This document shows positions 1-5,580 of a stretch of 6,707 nucleotides of DNA, piece after piece. A program made the translations under genes and the position numbers. Under the pieces are notes generated by a model that worked only from the letters and a program-made list of their open reading frames with translations, did not search any database and was not told where the DNA came from. Source of the DNA: Phycisphaerae bacterium (GTDB lineage Bacteria; Planctomycetota; Phycisphaerae; SM23-33); NCBI GenBank assembly GCA_022866005.1, contig JALHTV010000204.1, forward strand, positions 1 through 6,707, written 5' to 3'. Numbering within the stretch: the stretch's first letter is position 1; every line of letters begins with the position of its first letter.

Positions 1-1175
1 CCTGGATGGTGCTGACGGCCGTGTGCGACCCGGTGAAAGAGCACGCCGACGCGGCCGCCGCCCTGACGGGCGTGCCGGCGTTCTATGATATCCGCCAGCT
101 CGTCGCCAGCCGCCCGATGGAGGCGGCCGTCGTGGTCACGCCGATCCCCTCGCACCACTCGATCTCGGTGTACCTGTCGCACCACGGCATCCACAACCAC
201 GTGGAGACGGCCTGGTGCTCCCTGCTTGCCCAAGGGCGCGACATGGTCGCCGCCGCCGAAGCGGGCAAGGTCGTCTGCCGCGTGGCGGAGAACTTCTTCC
301 GCTTCCCCATCGACCGCTTCGCCGCCGTGGTCCGCGACAGCGGCTACCTGGGGGCCATCAAGCGGATCTTCATCTACAACGACCACGCCGGCTATCACAG
401 CGCCTCGCGGTGGATCGCCTTCGCCGGATCGCACCCGCTGTGGGTGCAGGCGATTCACCACGAGATGGAGCACCCCGCCTTCCGCTCGCGGCCGGTGCGG
501 CTGCACCAGCGCGAGGTGTTCCGGGCGCGGTTCATCCAGTTCCCGGAGGGCTTGATGGCCGTCGACCAGGCCGCCAACATCAAGGGCTTCCTGGGGCGCC
601 ACCCCCGGCCGGGGTACGCGGAGTGGCAGGGCACGCGCGGCACGCTGGTGCATCGTGCGCCGGGCCACACCTGGGCCGACTCGACGGCCACGGTCACGGA
701 GCTGCGGCGCTGCTCGGAGGCCGCCTTCCAGGACGTCCCCGCCGGCCGACGCGGCCATGGCCGGGCCGATCAGATCACACCGGTGGTCATGGAGATCGTC
801 GAGGGGCGCTGGTGCTCCATCTACGCCGACACGCCCGCAGGGCGCCTCCAGTACGTCAACCCCTACCGCCCCGACCCGCTGCCGGAGCACCGCAACGAGT
901 ACTACGGCAGCGCGATCATGGACCACATGGTGGACTTCGCCCTGGCGGTGCGCGGGCTGCGGAAAGGTGAGTTCGACGAGCGCGACGCGCTGATGAGCCT
1001 GATGGCCGAGCTCGCCTGCCGCCAGTCCGCCCTGGAGGGCGGCCGGAGAGTCGCGCTGCCGCTGGAGGGCGAGATCGAGGCCGACGCCGTCGAACGCCGG
1101 CGCCAACAGCAGCTTTACGGCGTCGATCCCATGGACGTCGAGGCCATGCTCTCGGTCACCTTCCCCCCGCCGTAG
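1..1175 (+). CDS. Gfo/Idh/MocA-like oxidoreductase, 5' end cut by window
   Basis: The frame is open from the window edge to TAG at 1173-1175. The protein enters inside the N-terminal Rossmann fold: VLTAVCDP is the second strand, and the glycine-rich NAD(P) loop must lie upstream. The ATG at 6 is therefore probably internal. Family signs, numbered from that ATG, are AVVVTPIPSH (41-50), where the family has its TP..H stretch, and CRVAENFFRFP (91-101), like the usual v-aEn-Rf-P segment. The rest would be the alpha/beta substrate domain. Members of this family use NAD(P) to oxidise or reduce sugars, inositols and related compounds in the cytoplasm. One oddity is clear: where the family has EKP with a catalytic lysine, this protein reads E67-T68-A69, and the later G-D-H pattern is not obvious either. 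It may be a non-canonical or non-redox member. The family call is fairly sure; the substrate is unknown. Confidence 0.8.
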   Translation, partial: WMVLTAVCDPVKEHADAAAALTGVPAFYDIRQLVASRPMEAAVVVTPIPSHHSISVYLSHHGIHNHVETAWCSLLAQGRDMVAAAEAGKVVCRVAENFFRFPIDRFAAVVRDSGYLGAIKRIFIYNDHAGYHSASRWIAFAGSHPLWVQAIHHEMEHPAFRSRPVRLHQREVFRARFIQFPEGLMAVDQAANIKGFLGRHPRPGYAEWQGTRGTLVHRAPGHTWADSTATVTELRRCSEAAFQDVPAGRRGHGRADQITPVVMEIVEGRWCSIYADTPAGRLQYVNPYRPDPLPEHRNEYYGSAIMDHMVDFALAVRGLRKGEFDERDALMSLMAELACRQSALEGGRRVALPLEGEIEADAVERRRQQQLYGVDPMDVEAMLSVTFPPP

Positions 1176-1229
1176 CCGCCCAGGCTAGCGCCGTGCTTGG
1201 CGGATCGCCGACCTTGGCCGCCGCGCGGC

Positions 1230-1257
1230 TTGCCATTCAGCAGCCGATCCCTATCAT
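1230..1257 (+). promoter_or_regulatory. Predicted sigma70-type promoter of the glycosyltransferase gene
   Basis: A -35 element TTGCCA (1230-1235) and a -10 element TATCAT (1252-1257) each match consensus at 5 of 6 bases, with a 16-bp spacer. The expected start, seven bases past the end of the -10, is position 1264, the A of the glycosyltransferase ATG. This is a prediction from consensus only. Confidence 0.5.
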
Positions 1258-1263
1258 ACCGGC

Positions 1264-2925
1264 ATGACTTCCAGGCATGATGATGGTGTCCACCCCCCGC
1301 AGCGGCAATCTCCCGCCCGACGGTCGGCCTTCGCGCGGGCGTTGCTTTCACCGCAGGGGCTGATGGTCGTGGTGTTGCTGGCGGGAGTGGCCTGGCGCGT
1401 CGGGCGCTATGCGGCCCGCCGGCCGCTGTGGGGCGATGAGGGGTTCGTGGCCGTCAACCTCCTGGATCGCGACTTCGCCGACATGCTTCGCCCGCCGCTG
1501 GAGCACGGCCAGGTCGTCTCGATCGGCTTTCTCTGGTCTGAGTTGGCCGTGACCAAGGTGCTCGGGCTGAGCGAGTGGGCCCTGCATCTGCTGCCGATGC
1601 TGAGCGGCCTGGCGGCCTTTCTGCTCACGTGGCGCCTCGCCGCCGAGGCCCTGGACCGCCGAACGGCCCTGCTGGGGATGGCCGTCCTGGCGGCGGCGTA
1701 CTATCCCGTCCGCCACGGTGTGGAGGTCAAGCCCTACGCCGGTGACATGGCCGCGGCCGTCGCGTTGATGTACCTAGCCTGGCGCCTCAAGCAGCGCCCG
1801 GGATCGGTGGGGCTGTGGGTCGCCCTGACGGCCCTGGGCGCCGCGGCGGTGTGGCTGTCGCTGCCGGCGGCCTTTGTCGTCGGCGGTGTGGCGATCTTCC
1901 TGGGCTGGCATTCCCTGGCCACCCGCCGCCCGCGCCAATTCGTGCCGCTGGCGATCTTCGCCGTCGTGGCCACCGCCAGCTTCGCCTGGATGTATCAGGT
2001 CTTCGCGGGTCCCACCGCCCGAGCCAACCTCTGGTACTGGGCCATCCCCACCTGGAAGGAATCCTTCCCCCCGCTGGACCGGCCCTGGCTGATTCCCTGG
2101 TGGCTGGTGAGAGTGCACGCCGGCAACATGATGGCCTACCCGGTCGGGGGCAACCACCTTGGCAGCACGGCGACGCTGCTGGTGGTCATTGCAGGGTCGG
2201 CGTCGCTGTGGCGCCGCCGGCGCCGCGACTTGGTCATCCTGTTGCTGTCGCCGCTGCTGCCGGCGCTGGCTGCGGCGGCGATGCAGAAGTACCCCTACGG
2301 CACCAGCGCCCGCGTGATGCTGTTCATGGCGCCCAGCTTCTGCCTGCTGGCCGGGGCGGGGCTGATGGCGATCTTCCGGCGATTCGTTCCCATCCCGGCC
2401 CGCACCACGGCGGTCCGCATCGCGGTCGCGGCGCTGGTGATCTGGGCCCTGGGCGGGCTGGCGAGCGACATCATTTGGCCCTATAAGCGCGCGAGCAACC
2501 TCAGCGCCCGCCAGACCACCCAGGCCATCGCCGCCAAGTTCTCGCCCGACGACCAGGTCCTGATAGCCAACGCCAAGGACTACGGCCAATTCCTGCCGCA
2601 CTTTGAGGGCCCCGACTGCGCGCCGATCTGGTTCTACATGCACACGTTCTCGCGGGCTGCGGTTCGCTGGACGGTCCCCCCCGAGCAGGTCCGCCCCGTC
2701 GCCGGGGACACGTGGGTGGTCTACTACGAAACGCCCCGCTCGTCCGAGCCCGGGGGGATGGAGCAGCGGCAGGGGCAACTCCAGCTCTACCTCCGGCAGT
2801 TGACCGAGCGCCTGGGCCAGCCCAGTCTGGAGGAATACGAGCTGCTGAGACCCTACAAGCACCGCGGGCCGGGCAGGCTCTCCGTCTATCGCTTTCCCCC
2901 GGCCAGGGAACCCCCAGGTCGCTAG
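1264..2925 (+). CDS. GT-C family membrane glycosyltransferase (ArnT/PMT-like)
   Basis: This 553-residue protein has about ten to eleven hydrophobic segments between residues 32 and 405, then a soluble C-terminal domain of about 150 residues. After the first membrane segment it reads LWGDEGF, with D58-E59 in the first outer loop; GT-C enzymes place their acidic catalytic motif there. HGVEVKPYAGDM (151-162) resembles the Y-x-x-E-x-R/K-P-Y region of ArnT/GT39/GT83-type proteins, and YPYGTSARVMLFMAP (343-357) is another typical conserved stretch. Such enzymes take a sugar from a polyprenyl-phosphate donor and transfer it to lipid, glycan or protein on the outer side of the cytoplasmic membrane. 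Donor and acceptor cannot be read here. The N-terminal 30 residues are basic and polar, likely cytoplasmic. The ATG at 1264 has no Shine-Dalgarno sequence, but a promoter is placed to start transcription at that base. The gene stands alone, 88 bp after the oxidoreductase. Confidence 0.8.
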   Translation: MTSRHDDGVHPPQRQSPARRSAFARALLSPQGLMVVVLLAGVAWRVGRYAARRPLWGDEGFVAVNLLDRDFADMLRPPLEHGQVVSIGFLWSELAVTKVLGLSEWALHLLPMLSGLAAFLLTWRLAAEALDRRTALLGMAVLAAAYYPVRHGVEVKPYAGDMAAAVALMYLAWRLKQRPGSVGLWVALTALGAAAVWLSLPAAFVVGGVAIFLGWHSLATRRPRQFVPLAIFAVVATASFAWMYQVFAGPTARANLWYWAIPTWKESFPPLDRPWLIPWWLVRVHAGNMMAYPVGGNHLGSTATLLVVIAGSASLWRRRRRDLVILLLSPLLPALAAAAMQKYPYGTSARVMLFMAPSFCLLAGAGLMAIFRRFVPIPARTTAVRIAVAALVIWALGGLASDIIWPYKRASNLSARQTTQAIAAKFSPDDQVLIANAKDYGQFLPHFEGPDCAPIWFYMHTFSRAAVRWTVPPEQVRPVAGDTWVVYYETPRSSEPGGMEQRQGQLQLYLRQLTERLGQPSLEEYELLRPYKHRGPGRLSVYRFPPAREPPGR

Positions 2926-2929
2926 GACC

Positions 2930-2944
2930 CCCGCGTGGCGCGGG
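2930..2944 (+). terminator. Possible terminator hairpin after the glycosyltransferase gene
   Basis: CCCGCG, loop TGG, CGCGGG forms a perfect 6-bp GC stem starting 4 bases after the stop codon. No T-run follows, so it is at best a U-less terminator or a 3'-end stabiliser. Confidence 0.3.
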
Positions 2945-3020
2945 CTGTCGCCCGTCTACCGGACTACCGCAATACCGTGGCAGCGACTCTAGAGGCAGGC
3001 TCCCCCGCCGTGCTCCCTGA

Positions 3021-3050
3021 ATCCGCAATCCGAAATCCGCAATCCGCAAT
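3021..3050. repeat. Heptamer tandem repeat, 4.3 copies
   Basis: Four consecutive 7-bp units read ATCCGCA, ATCCGAA, ATCCGCA, ATCCGCA, followed by AT. The second unit differs at one base. The array ends exactly where the duplicated tRNA 3' end begins (3051). Read on the minus strand it gives repetitive peptides such as IADCGFRIADSG, a pattern that turns up in spurious ORFs of environmental genomes, so it is treated as non-coding repeat DNA. Confidence 0.85.
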
Positions 3051-3073
3051 GGAAACGGAGAGGTCCGGATTCG
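3051..3073 (-). repeat. Duplicate of the tRNA-Ser 3' end (att-like direct repeat)
   Basis: These 23 bases match 3186-3208 at 22 positions; the one difference is C at 3066 against G at 3201. The matched stretch covers the last 17 nucleotides of the tRNA plus its discriminator base and 5 bases of downstream flank. The copies lie 135 bp apart in the same orientation. If a 26-bp palindromic insert at 3074-3099 is ignored, the match continues to 27 of 28. It could be a tRNA fragment left by recombination or an old attachment site; no integrase is present in the window. Confidence 0.7.
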
Positions 3074-3076
3074 CTT

Positions 3077-3096
3077 CGCGGCGCGGCTGCGCCGCG
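3077..3096. repeat. GC-rich palindrome 1, inside the tRNA-end copy
   Basis: CGCGGCGC and GCGCCGCG form a perfect 8-bp stem around the loop GGCT. Outside the stem, TTCG (3070-3073 region) and CGAA (3098-3101) can also pair with small bulges. It sits where the T-loop of the duplicated tRNA end would be. Confidence 0.75.
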
Positions 3097-3098
3097 TC

Positions 3099-3135
3099 GA
3101 ACCCTCGGAGCGTCGCTTCGCGACGCCTCGGGTTC
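3099..3135. repeat. GC-rich palindrome 2, nested hairpin
   Basis: An inner 7-bp stem GCGTCGC/GCGACGC with loop TTC (3110-3126) lies inside an outer 6-bp stem GAACCC/GGGTTC (3099-3104 and 3130-3135). It shares the 10-mer TCGCTTCGCG with palindrome 1 (3071-3080 and 3113-3122), which suggests related units. On the minus strand it lies downstream of the tRNA and could fold in the tRNA trailer, but no T-run follows it. Confidence 0.6.
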
Positions 3136-3190
3136 TGGCCCCGGCGCCAGGTCAAGAGGGGTGGAAGACGGAATCAAGGCGCATCGGAAA

Positions 3191-3281
3191 CGGAGAGGTC
3201 GGGATTCGAACCCGAGATACGGATTTGACTCCGTATAACGGTTTAGCAAACCGTCGCTTTCAGCCACTCAGCCACCTCTCC
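3191..3281 (-). tRNA. tRNA-Ser(GCU)
   Basis: Read on the minus strand, a complete class II tRNA folds. The acceptor stem is GGAGAGG/CCTCTCC. The D-arm is closed by GCT/AGC. The anticodon stem ACGGT/ACCGT encloses loop TTGCTAA, with anticodon GCT at 3245-3247. A long variable arm has stem TACGGA/TCCGTA, and the T-arm is TCGGG-TTCGAAT-CCCGA. The discriminator base is G (3191), as usual for serine tRNAs. It decodes AGC and AGU. The next bases are TTT, so CCA is not encoded and must be added after transcription. The long variable arm and G73 are the known identity features for seryl-tRNA synthetase. It has its own upstream promoter and stands alone. Confidence 0.97.
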
Positions 3282-3321
3282 AAGATGCAGCGGGTGATGG
3301 AGGCCGGCCCTGTCCTTGTCG

Positions 3322-3350
3322 ACTATATGGCCCGGCGTCGTCGGCGTCAA
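3322..3350 (-). promoter_or_regulatory. Predicted sigma70-type promoter of tRNA-Ser
   Basis: On the minus strand, TTGACG (3350-3345) and TATAGT (3327-3322) each match consensus at 5 of 6 bases with the ideal 17-bp spacer. The predicted start near 3315 gives a leader of about 34 nt before the mature tRNA 5' end, to be removed by RNase P. It is the best promoter match I found in the window. Confidence 0.7.
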
Positions 3351-3405
3351 CCGCGCCTGTTGCCCCGTCGCTGAGCGCGCGGGAGTTCCTGCGGTTGACT
3401 AGGAG

Positions 3406-3513
3406 CGACACAGAGGGACAGAGGAACAGAGATAGGGAAAGATTTTCACGGCCCACGTCACGACAAGATATCTGTGTTCTTCGGTTCTCTGAACCCCTGT
3501 GTCCTCTGTGTCG
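3406..3513. repeat. 108-bp inverted-repeat element, CACAGAGG type
   Basis: The terminal arms CGACACAGAGG (3406-3416) and CCTCTGTGTCG (3503-3513) are perfect 11-bp inverted repeats. Pairing continues imperfectly inward through runs rich in ACAGAGG and CCTGTG. The centre (about 3435-3470) is less GC-rich than the surroundings. It lies between the tRNA promoter and the 3' end of the HAD gene and does not enter either. It codes for no plausible protein; translations give low-complexity peptides such as LSLSLFLCPSVSL. It looks like a non-autonomous repeat or fossil mobile element; no flanking target duplication was recognised. Confidence 0.6.
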
Positions 3514-3539
3514 AGAACGAATGCCTTTGGCGTTGGCCG

Positions 3540-4211
3540 TTACCGTCGGTCGCGCGGTCGGTCTAGCAACGCGGCGATGGCGGGGGCAGATAGTTCGACG
3601 AGTGAATTGACGACCAGGTCCGCCCCGCTGAGCTGCTCGCGTGGGGCGGTGCCGGTGACGGCGATGACGGGCATCCCCGCGGCGCGGGCGGCGACGATCC
3701 CGGCGGGGGCGTCCTCCACCACCACGCAGCGGACCGGCGCCACGTGCAGCTTGCGGGAGGCCAGCAGGAAGATGGCCGGGTCGGGCTTGCCGCGCGGCAC
3801 CTCCAGCCCGTGCACGGTCGCGCCAAGAAGGCACCCCTGCGACAGGCGCCGCACGACGACCTCGACGTTGGCCGCCGGGCCGGAGGAGCCGATCGCCAAC
3901 GCAAAGCCCGCCTCGTGCAGCTCGCGCATCAGTCGGCCCGCGCCGGGCATCTCGGGGAACGATTCCTCGATGATCTGCCGGTAACAGGCCTCCTTCTCGT
4001 CGTCCAGGGCCTGGACGTCCTTCGGCCGGACGCGGTCGCCCCACAGGGCGGTGATGTTCTCCCTCCCGGTCTTGCCGAAGCCGGCGGCGAACTGGGCCTC
4101 GGTGATCTCCAGCCCGTGGGCGGCGGCCATCCGCTGCCACGCGTGCAGATGCGGGCGGTAGCTGTCGACCAGCACCCCGTCCATGTCAAAGATCACAGCT
4201 CGCTCGGCCAT
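3540..4211 (-). CDS. HAD-superfamily phosphatase / beta-phosphoglucomutase-like enzyme
   Basis: This 223-residue protein has all four HAD motifs, numbered from the ATG at 4211. FDMDGVLVDS carries D9 (nucleophile) and D11 (acid/base). AIGSSGP carries the motif II serines S109-S110. GKPDP has K142. VVVEDAPAGI has E166-D167 for magnesium. An alpha-helical cap of about 70 residues (roughly 16-85) follows motif I, as in subfamily IA enzymes such as beta-phosphoglucomutase and phosphoglycolate-type phosphatases. It is a cytoplasmic phosphotransferase, most likely acting on a sugar phosphate; the substrate, and mutase versus phosphatase, cannot be decided here. The start is set by GGAG at 4224-4221, 9 bases before ATG, and by family length. 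A GTG at 4244 would add 11 residues without a Shine-Dalgarno site. The gene is single and divergent from the histidine kinase operon. Confidence 0.88.
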   Translation of the reverse strand: MAERAVIFDMDGVLVDSYRPHLHAWQRMAAAHGLEITEAQFAAGFGKTGRENITALWGDRVRPKDVQALDDEKEACYRQIIEESFPEMPGAGRLMRELHEAGFALAIGSSGPAANVEVVVRRLSQGCLLGATVHGLEVPRGKPDPAIFLLASRKLHVAPVRCVVVEDAPAGIVAARAAGMPVIAVTGTAPREQLSGADLVVNSLVELSAPAIAALLDRPRDRR

Positions 4212-4264
4212 GCGCCATGGCTCCACTGACCCTCCGCGGTCCACCGCAGGAGGATAGGCCGCTC

Positions 4265-4270
4265 AGTATA
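4265..4270 (-). promoter_or_regulatory. Possible -10 element for the HAD gene
   Basis: TATACT on the minus strand lies 54 bases upstream of the HAD ATG and matches a -10 hexamer at 5 of 6 positions. No convincing -35 or extended -10 accompanies it, so this is weak. Confidence 0.25.
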
Positions 4271-4341
4271 CCCCACGCCGGGCCAGGACCGCGCGCCCGG
4301 CCGGGGACTGGCCCGCGTTCTGGTCGCCCCAGCCGGCTCGG

Positions 4342-4368
4342 GGGGGCTACTCCCAGCGCAGAGCCCCC
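4342..4368. other. GC hairpin in the divergent intergenic region
   Basis: GGGGGCT (4342-4348) and AGCCCCC (4362-4368) make a perfect 7-bp stem with a 13-nt loop. A smaller hairpin, GCAGT/ACTGC (4384-4388 and 4396-4400), follows. Neither is followed by a T-run on either strand, so they are not called terminators. A role in the leader or as bidirectional insulation is possible but unproven. Confidence 0.35.
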
Positions 4369-4420
4369 GCGCTCCGGCGGTGCGCAGTTCGGCGGACTGC
4401 CAAAAAACCTGCTCATGAAG

Positions 4421-4454
4421 GTCAAAATGTTTACCGAAAGAAACACATGTTGAC
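4421..4454. promoter_or_regulatory. Candidate operator dyad upstream of the two-component operon
   Basis: GTCAAAATGT (4421-4430) and ACATGTTGAC (4445-4454) are inverted repeats matching at 9 of 10 positions, separated by 14 bp. The half-site centres are 24 bp apart, roughly two helical turns. It ends 40 bp before the kinase ATG, in the one AT-richer patch (about 4401-4455) of a very GC-rich intergenic region. This fits a dimeric regulator site, perhaps autoregulation by the operon's own response regulator; that is inference. Confidence 0.45.
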
Positions 4455-4494
4455 GTAAGGCAACAGGCGCTCCCGAAAGGGGTGCGCAGGCCCC

Positions 4495-5577
4495 ATGCGC
4501 ACAGACGATCCTAAGCTCGCGTGGTCGGCGTTGGACCTGCTGCCGCAGGCGGTCCTGGTCTGCCAAGCCGGCGGGGCGATCGTCTTCCGCAATCTTGAGG
4601 CCACCCGGTCCCTGCCCCGGGGAGACCACCTCGGGCAGGTGCTTCGCGGCAGCGACCCCGGCGAGTTGTACTGGGCCTGCGATGTCGCGTCGCTGCCGAC
4701 GGAGCCGGGGGGTGTGGTCTACCGCAACGTCTCCTTGGCCGGTGCGGGGGGCAGGCGGGTGCTGGCGGACGTGTACCTGCGGGCGTTGGACTCGTCCTTG
4801 TGCCAGCCGTCGGCTGAGGAGGGCGGGCCTGCGGTGCTGGTGGTGGTGGAGGATGCCTCGCTTCGGGCCTCGGCCCAGCGCCGGCTGGCGGTCTGCGAGC
4901 GGCTGGCCGCTGAGGGCAAAGTGGCCGCCCGTACGGCCCATGAGATGAACACCCCCCTCGACGGGGTGCTGCGGTACATCGGCCTGGCCCTGCGCGCGCT
5001 GGAGGGCAAGCCGCGTCAGGCCCATCAGGCCAAGGAGCATCTGGCCAAGGCCCGCGAGGGGCTGCTGCGGATGGCCGGGATCATCCACGACGTGCTGAAC
5101 GAGAGCAGCGGGGGCCACGAGACGCTGGGCAGCCTGCTCGGGGAGGCCGTTTCGGCCTTTGCCCCGCGGGCCGAGGCGACGGGCGTGACCGTCGCGTGCG
5201 ACCTGGCCGACGCCGGCGACACGGGGGCCGACGCGCGGCTGTTCCAGGTCTTCTGCAACGTCATCAAGAACGCCCTGGACGCCATGCCCGCCGGCGGGGT
5301 GCTGACGATCCACGCACATCGGGTCCAGGGCCGCTGCACGGTAGAGTTCGCGGATACCGGCTGCGGCCTGACCGACGAGCAGGCGCGGCGCGTCTTCGAG
5401 CCGTTCTACACCACCAAGCCCCCCGGGGCGGGCGTGGGGCTGGGTCTGGCGATCAGCCGCGAGATCGTCGCCGCCCTGGGGGGGACGATCGCGGCGGCCC
5501 CGCGGCCTGGAGGCGGGGCGGCCATCGCGATCACGGTGCCGGTCCGCCTCCGCGCGGCCGCGGTGAAGGGAGACTGA
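4495..5577 (+). CDS. Soluble PAS-like sensor histidine kinase (NtrB type)
   Basis: The 360-residue protein has no membrane segment or signal peptide, so it should sense an internal cue. Residues 10-120 look like a divergent PAS domain (LDLLPQAVLVCQAGGAIVFRN). The HisKA H-box is TAHEMNTPLDG with phospho-acceptor H149. The ATPase domain has an N-box NVIKNALDAM (255-264), G1 box FADTGCGL (285-292), F-box VFEPFYTTK (300-308) and G2 GVGLGLAIS (313-321). Such kinases autophosphorylate on histidine and pass phosphate to a partner regulator, here the gene 3 bases downstream. The EPFYTTK...GLGLAIS arrangement is typical of NtrB/PAS kinases that partner sigma54 activators. ATG at 4495 is the only reasonable start, since an in-frame stop lies at 4456-4458. 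Ribosome binding is weak: AAGGGG is 12 bases upstream. The signal is unknown. Confidence 0.92.
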   Translation: MRTDDPKLAWSALDLLPQAVLVCQAGGAIVFRNLEATRSLPRGDHLGQVLRGSDPGELYWACDVASLPTEPGGVVYRNVSLAGAGGRRVLADVYLRALDSSLCQPSAEEGGPAVLVVVEDASLRASAQRRLAVCERLAAEGKVAARTAHEMNTPLDGVLRYIGLALRALEGKPRQAHQAKEHLAKAREGLLRMAGIIHDVLNESSGGHETLGSLLGEAVSAFAPRAEATGVTVACDLADAGDTGADARLFQVFCNVIKNALDAMPAGGVLTIHAHRVQGRCTVEFADTGCGLTDEQARRVFEPFYTTKPPGAGVGLGLAISREIVAALGGTIAAAPRPGGGAAIAITVPVRLRAAAVKGD

Positions 5578-5580
5578 CCG

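Noticed and set aside
6..8. ATG at position 6 as the true start of the oxidoreductase
   Set aside because: It would begin at the second strand of the Rossmann fold and remove the NAD(P)-binding loop, so the gene most likely begins before the window.
1774..2862. 362-codon minus-strand frame antisense to the glycosyltransferase
   Set aside because: Low-complexity Arg/Gln/Gly/His translation with no recognisable fold, opposite a protein with clear membrane segments and GT-C motifs.
3021..3208. CRISPR-like array
   Set aside because: The repeats are heptamers without spacers, plus two copies of a tRNA end 135 bp apart. There is no regular repeat-spacer pattern and no cas gene.
2935..3228. 97-codon plus-strand frame with repeated ETERSGF peptides
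   Set aside because: The repeat peptide is just the translated tRNA-end duplication, and the frame runs into the tRNA gene on the other strand.
3268..4140. 290-codon minus-strand frame overlapping the HAD gene and the inverted-repeat element
   Set aside because: It is an out-of-frame shadow of the HAD gene running through repeat DNA and into the tRNA gene.
4212..4244. Upstream GTG start for the HAD gene
   Set aside because: There is no Shine-Dalgarno site before it, the added residues are not family-like, and the ATG at 4211 has GGAG at good spacing and places the DxD motif at the usual position.
4450..4455. TTGACG as a -35 element for the histidine kinase
   Set aside because: No -10-like hexamer is found 15-19 bases downstream, and the bases belong to the dyad arm.
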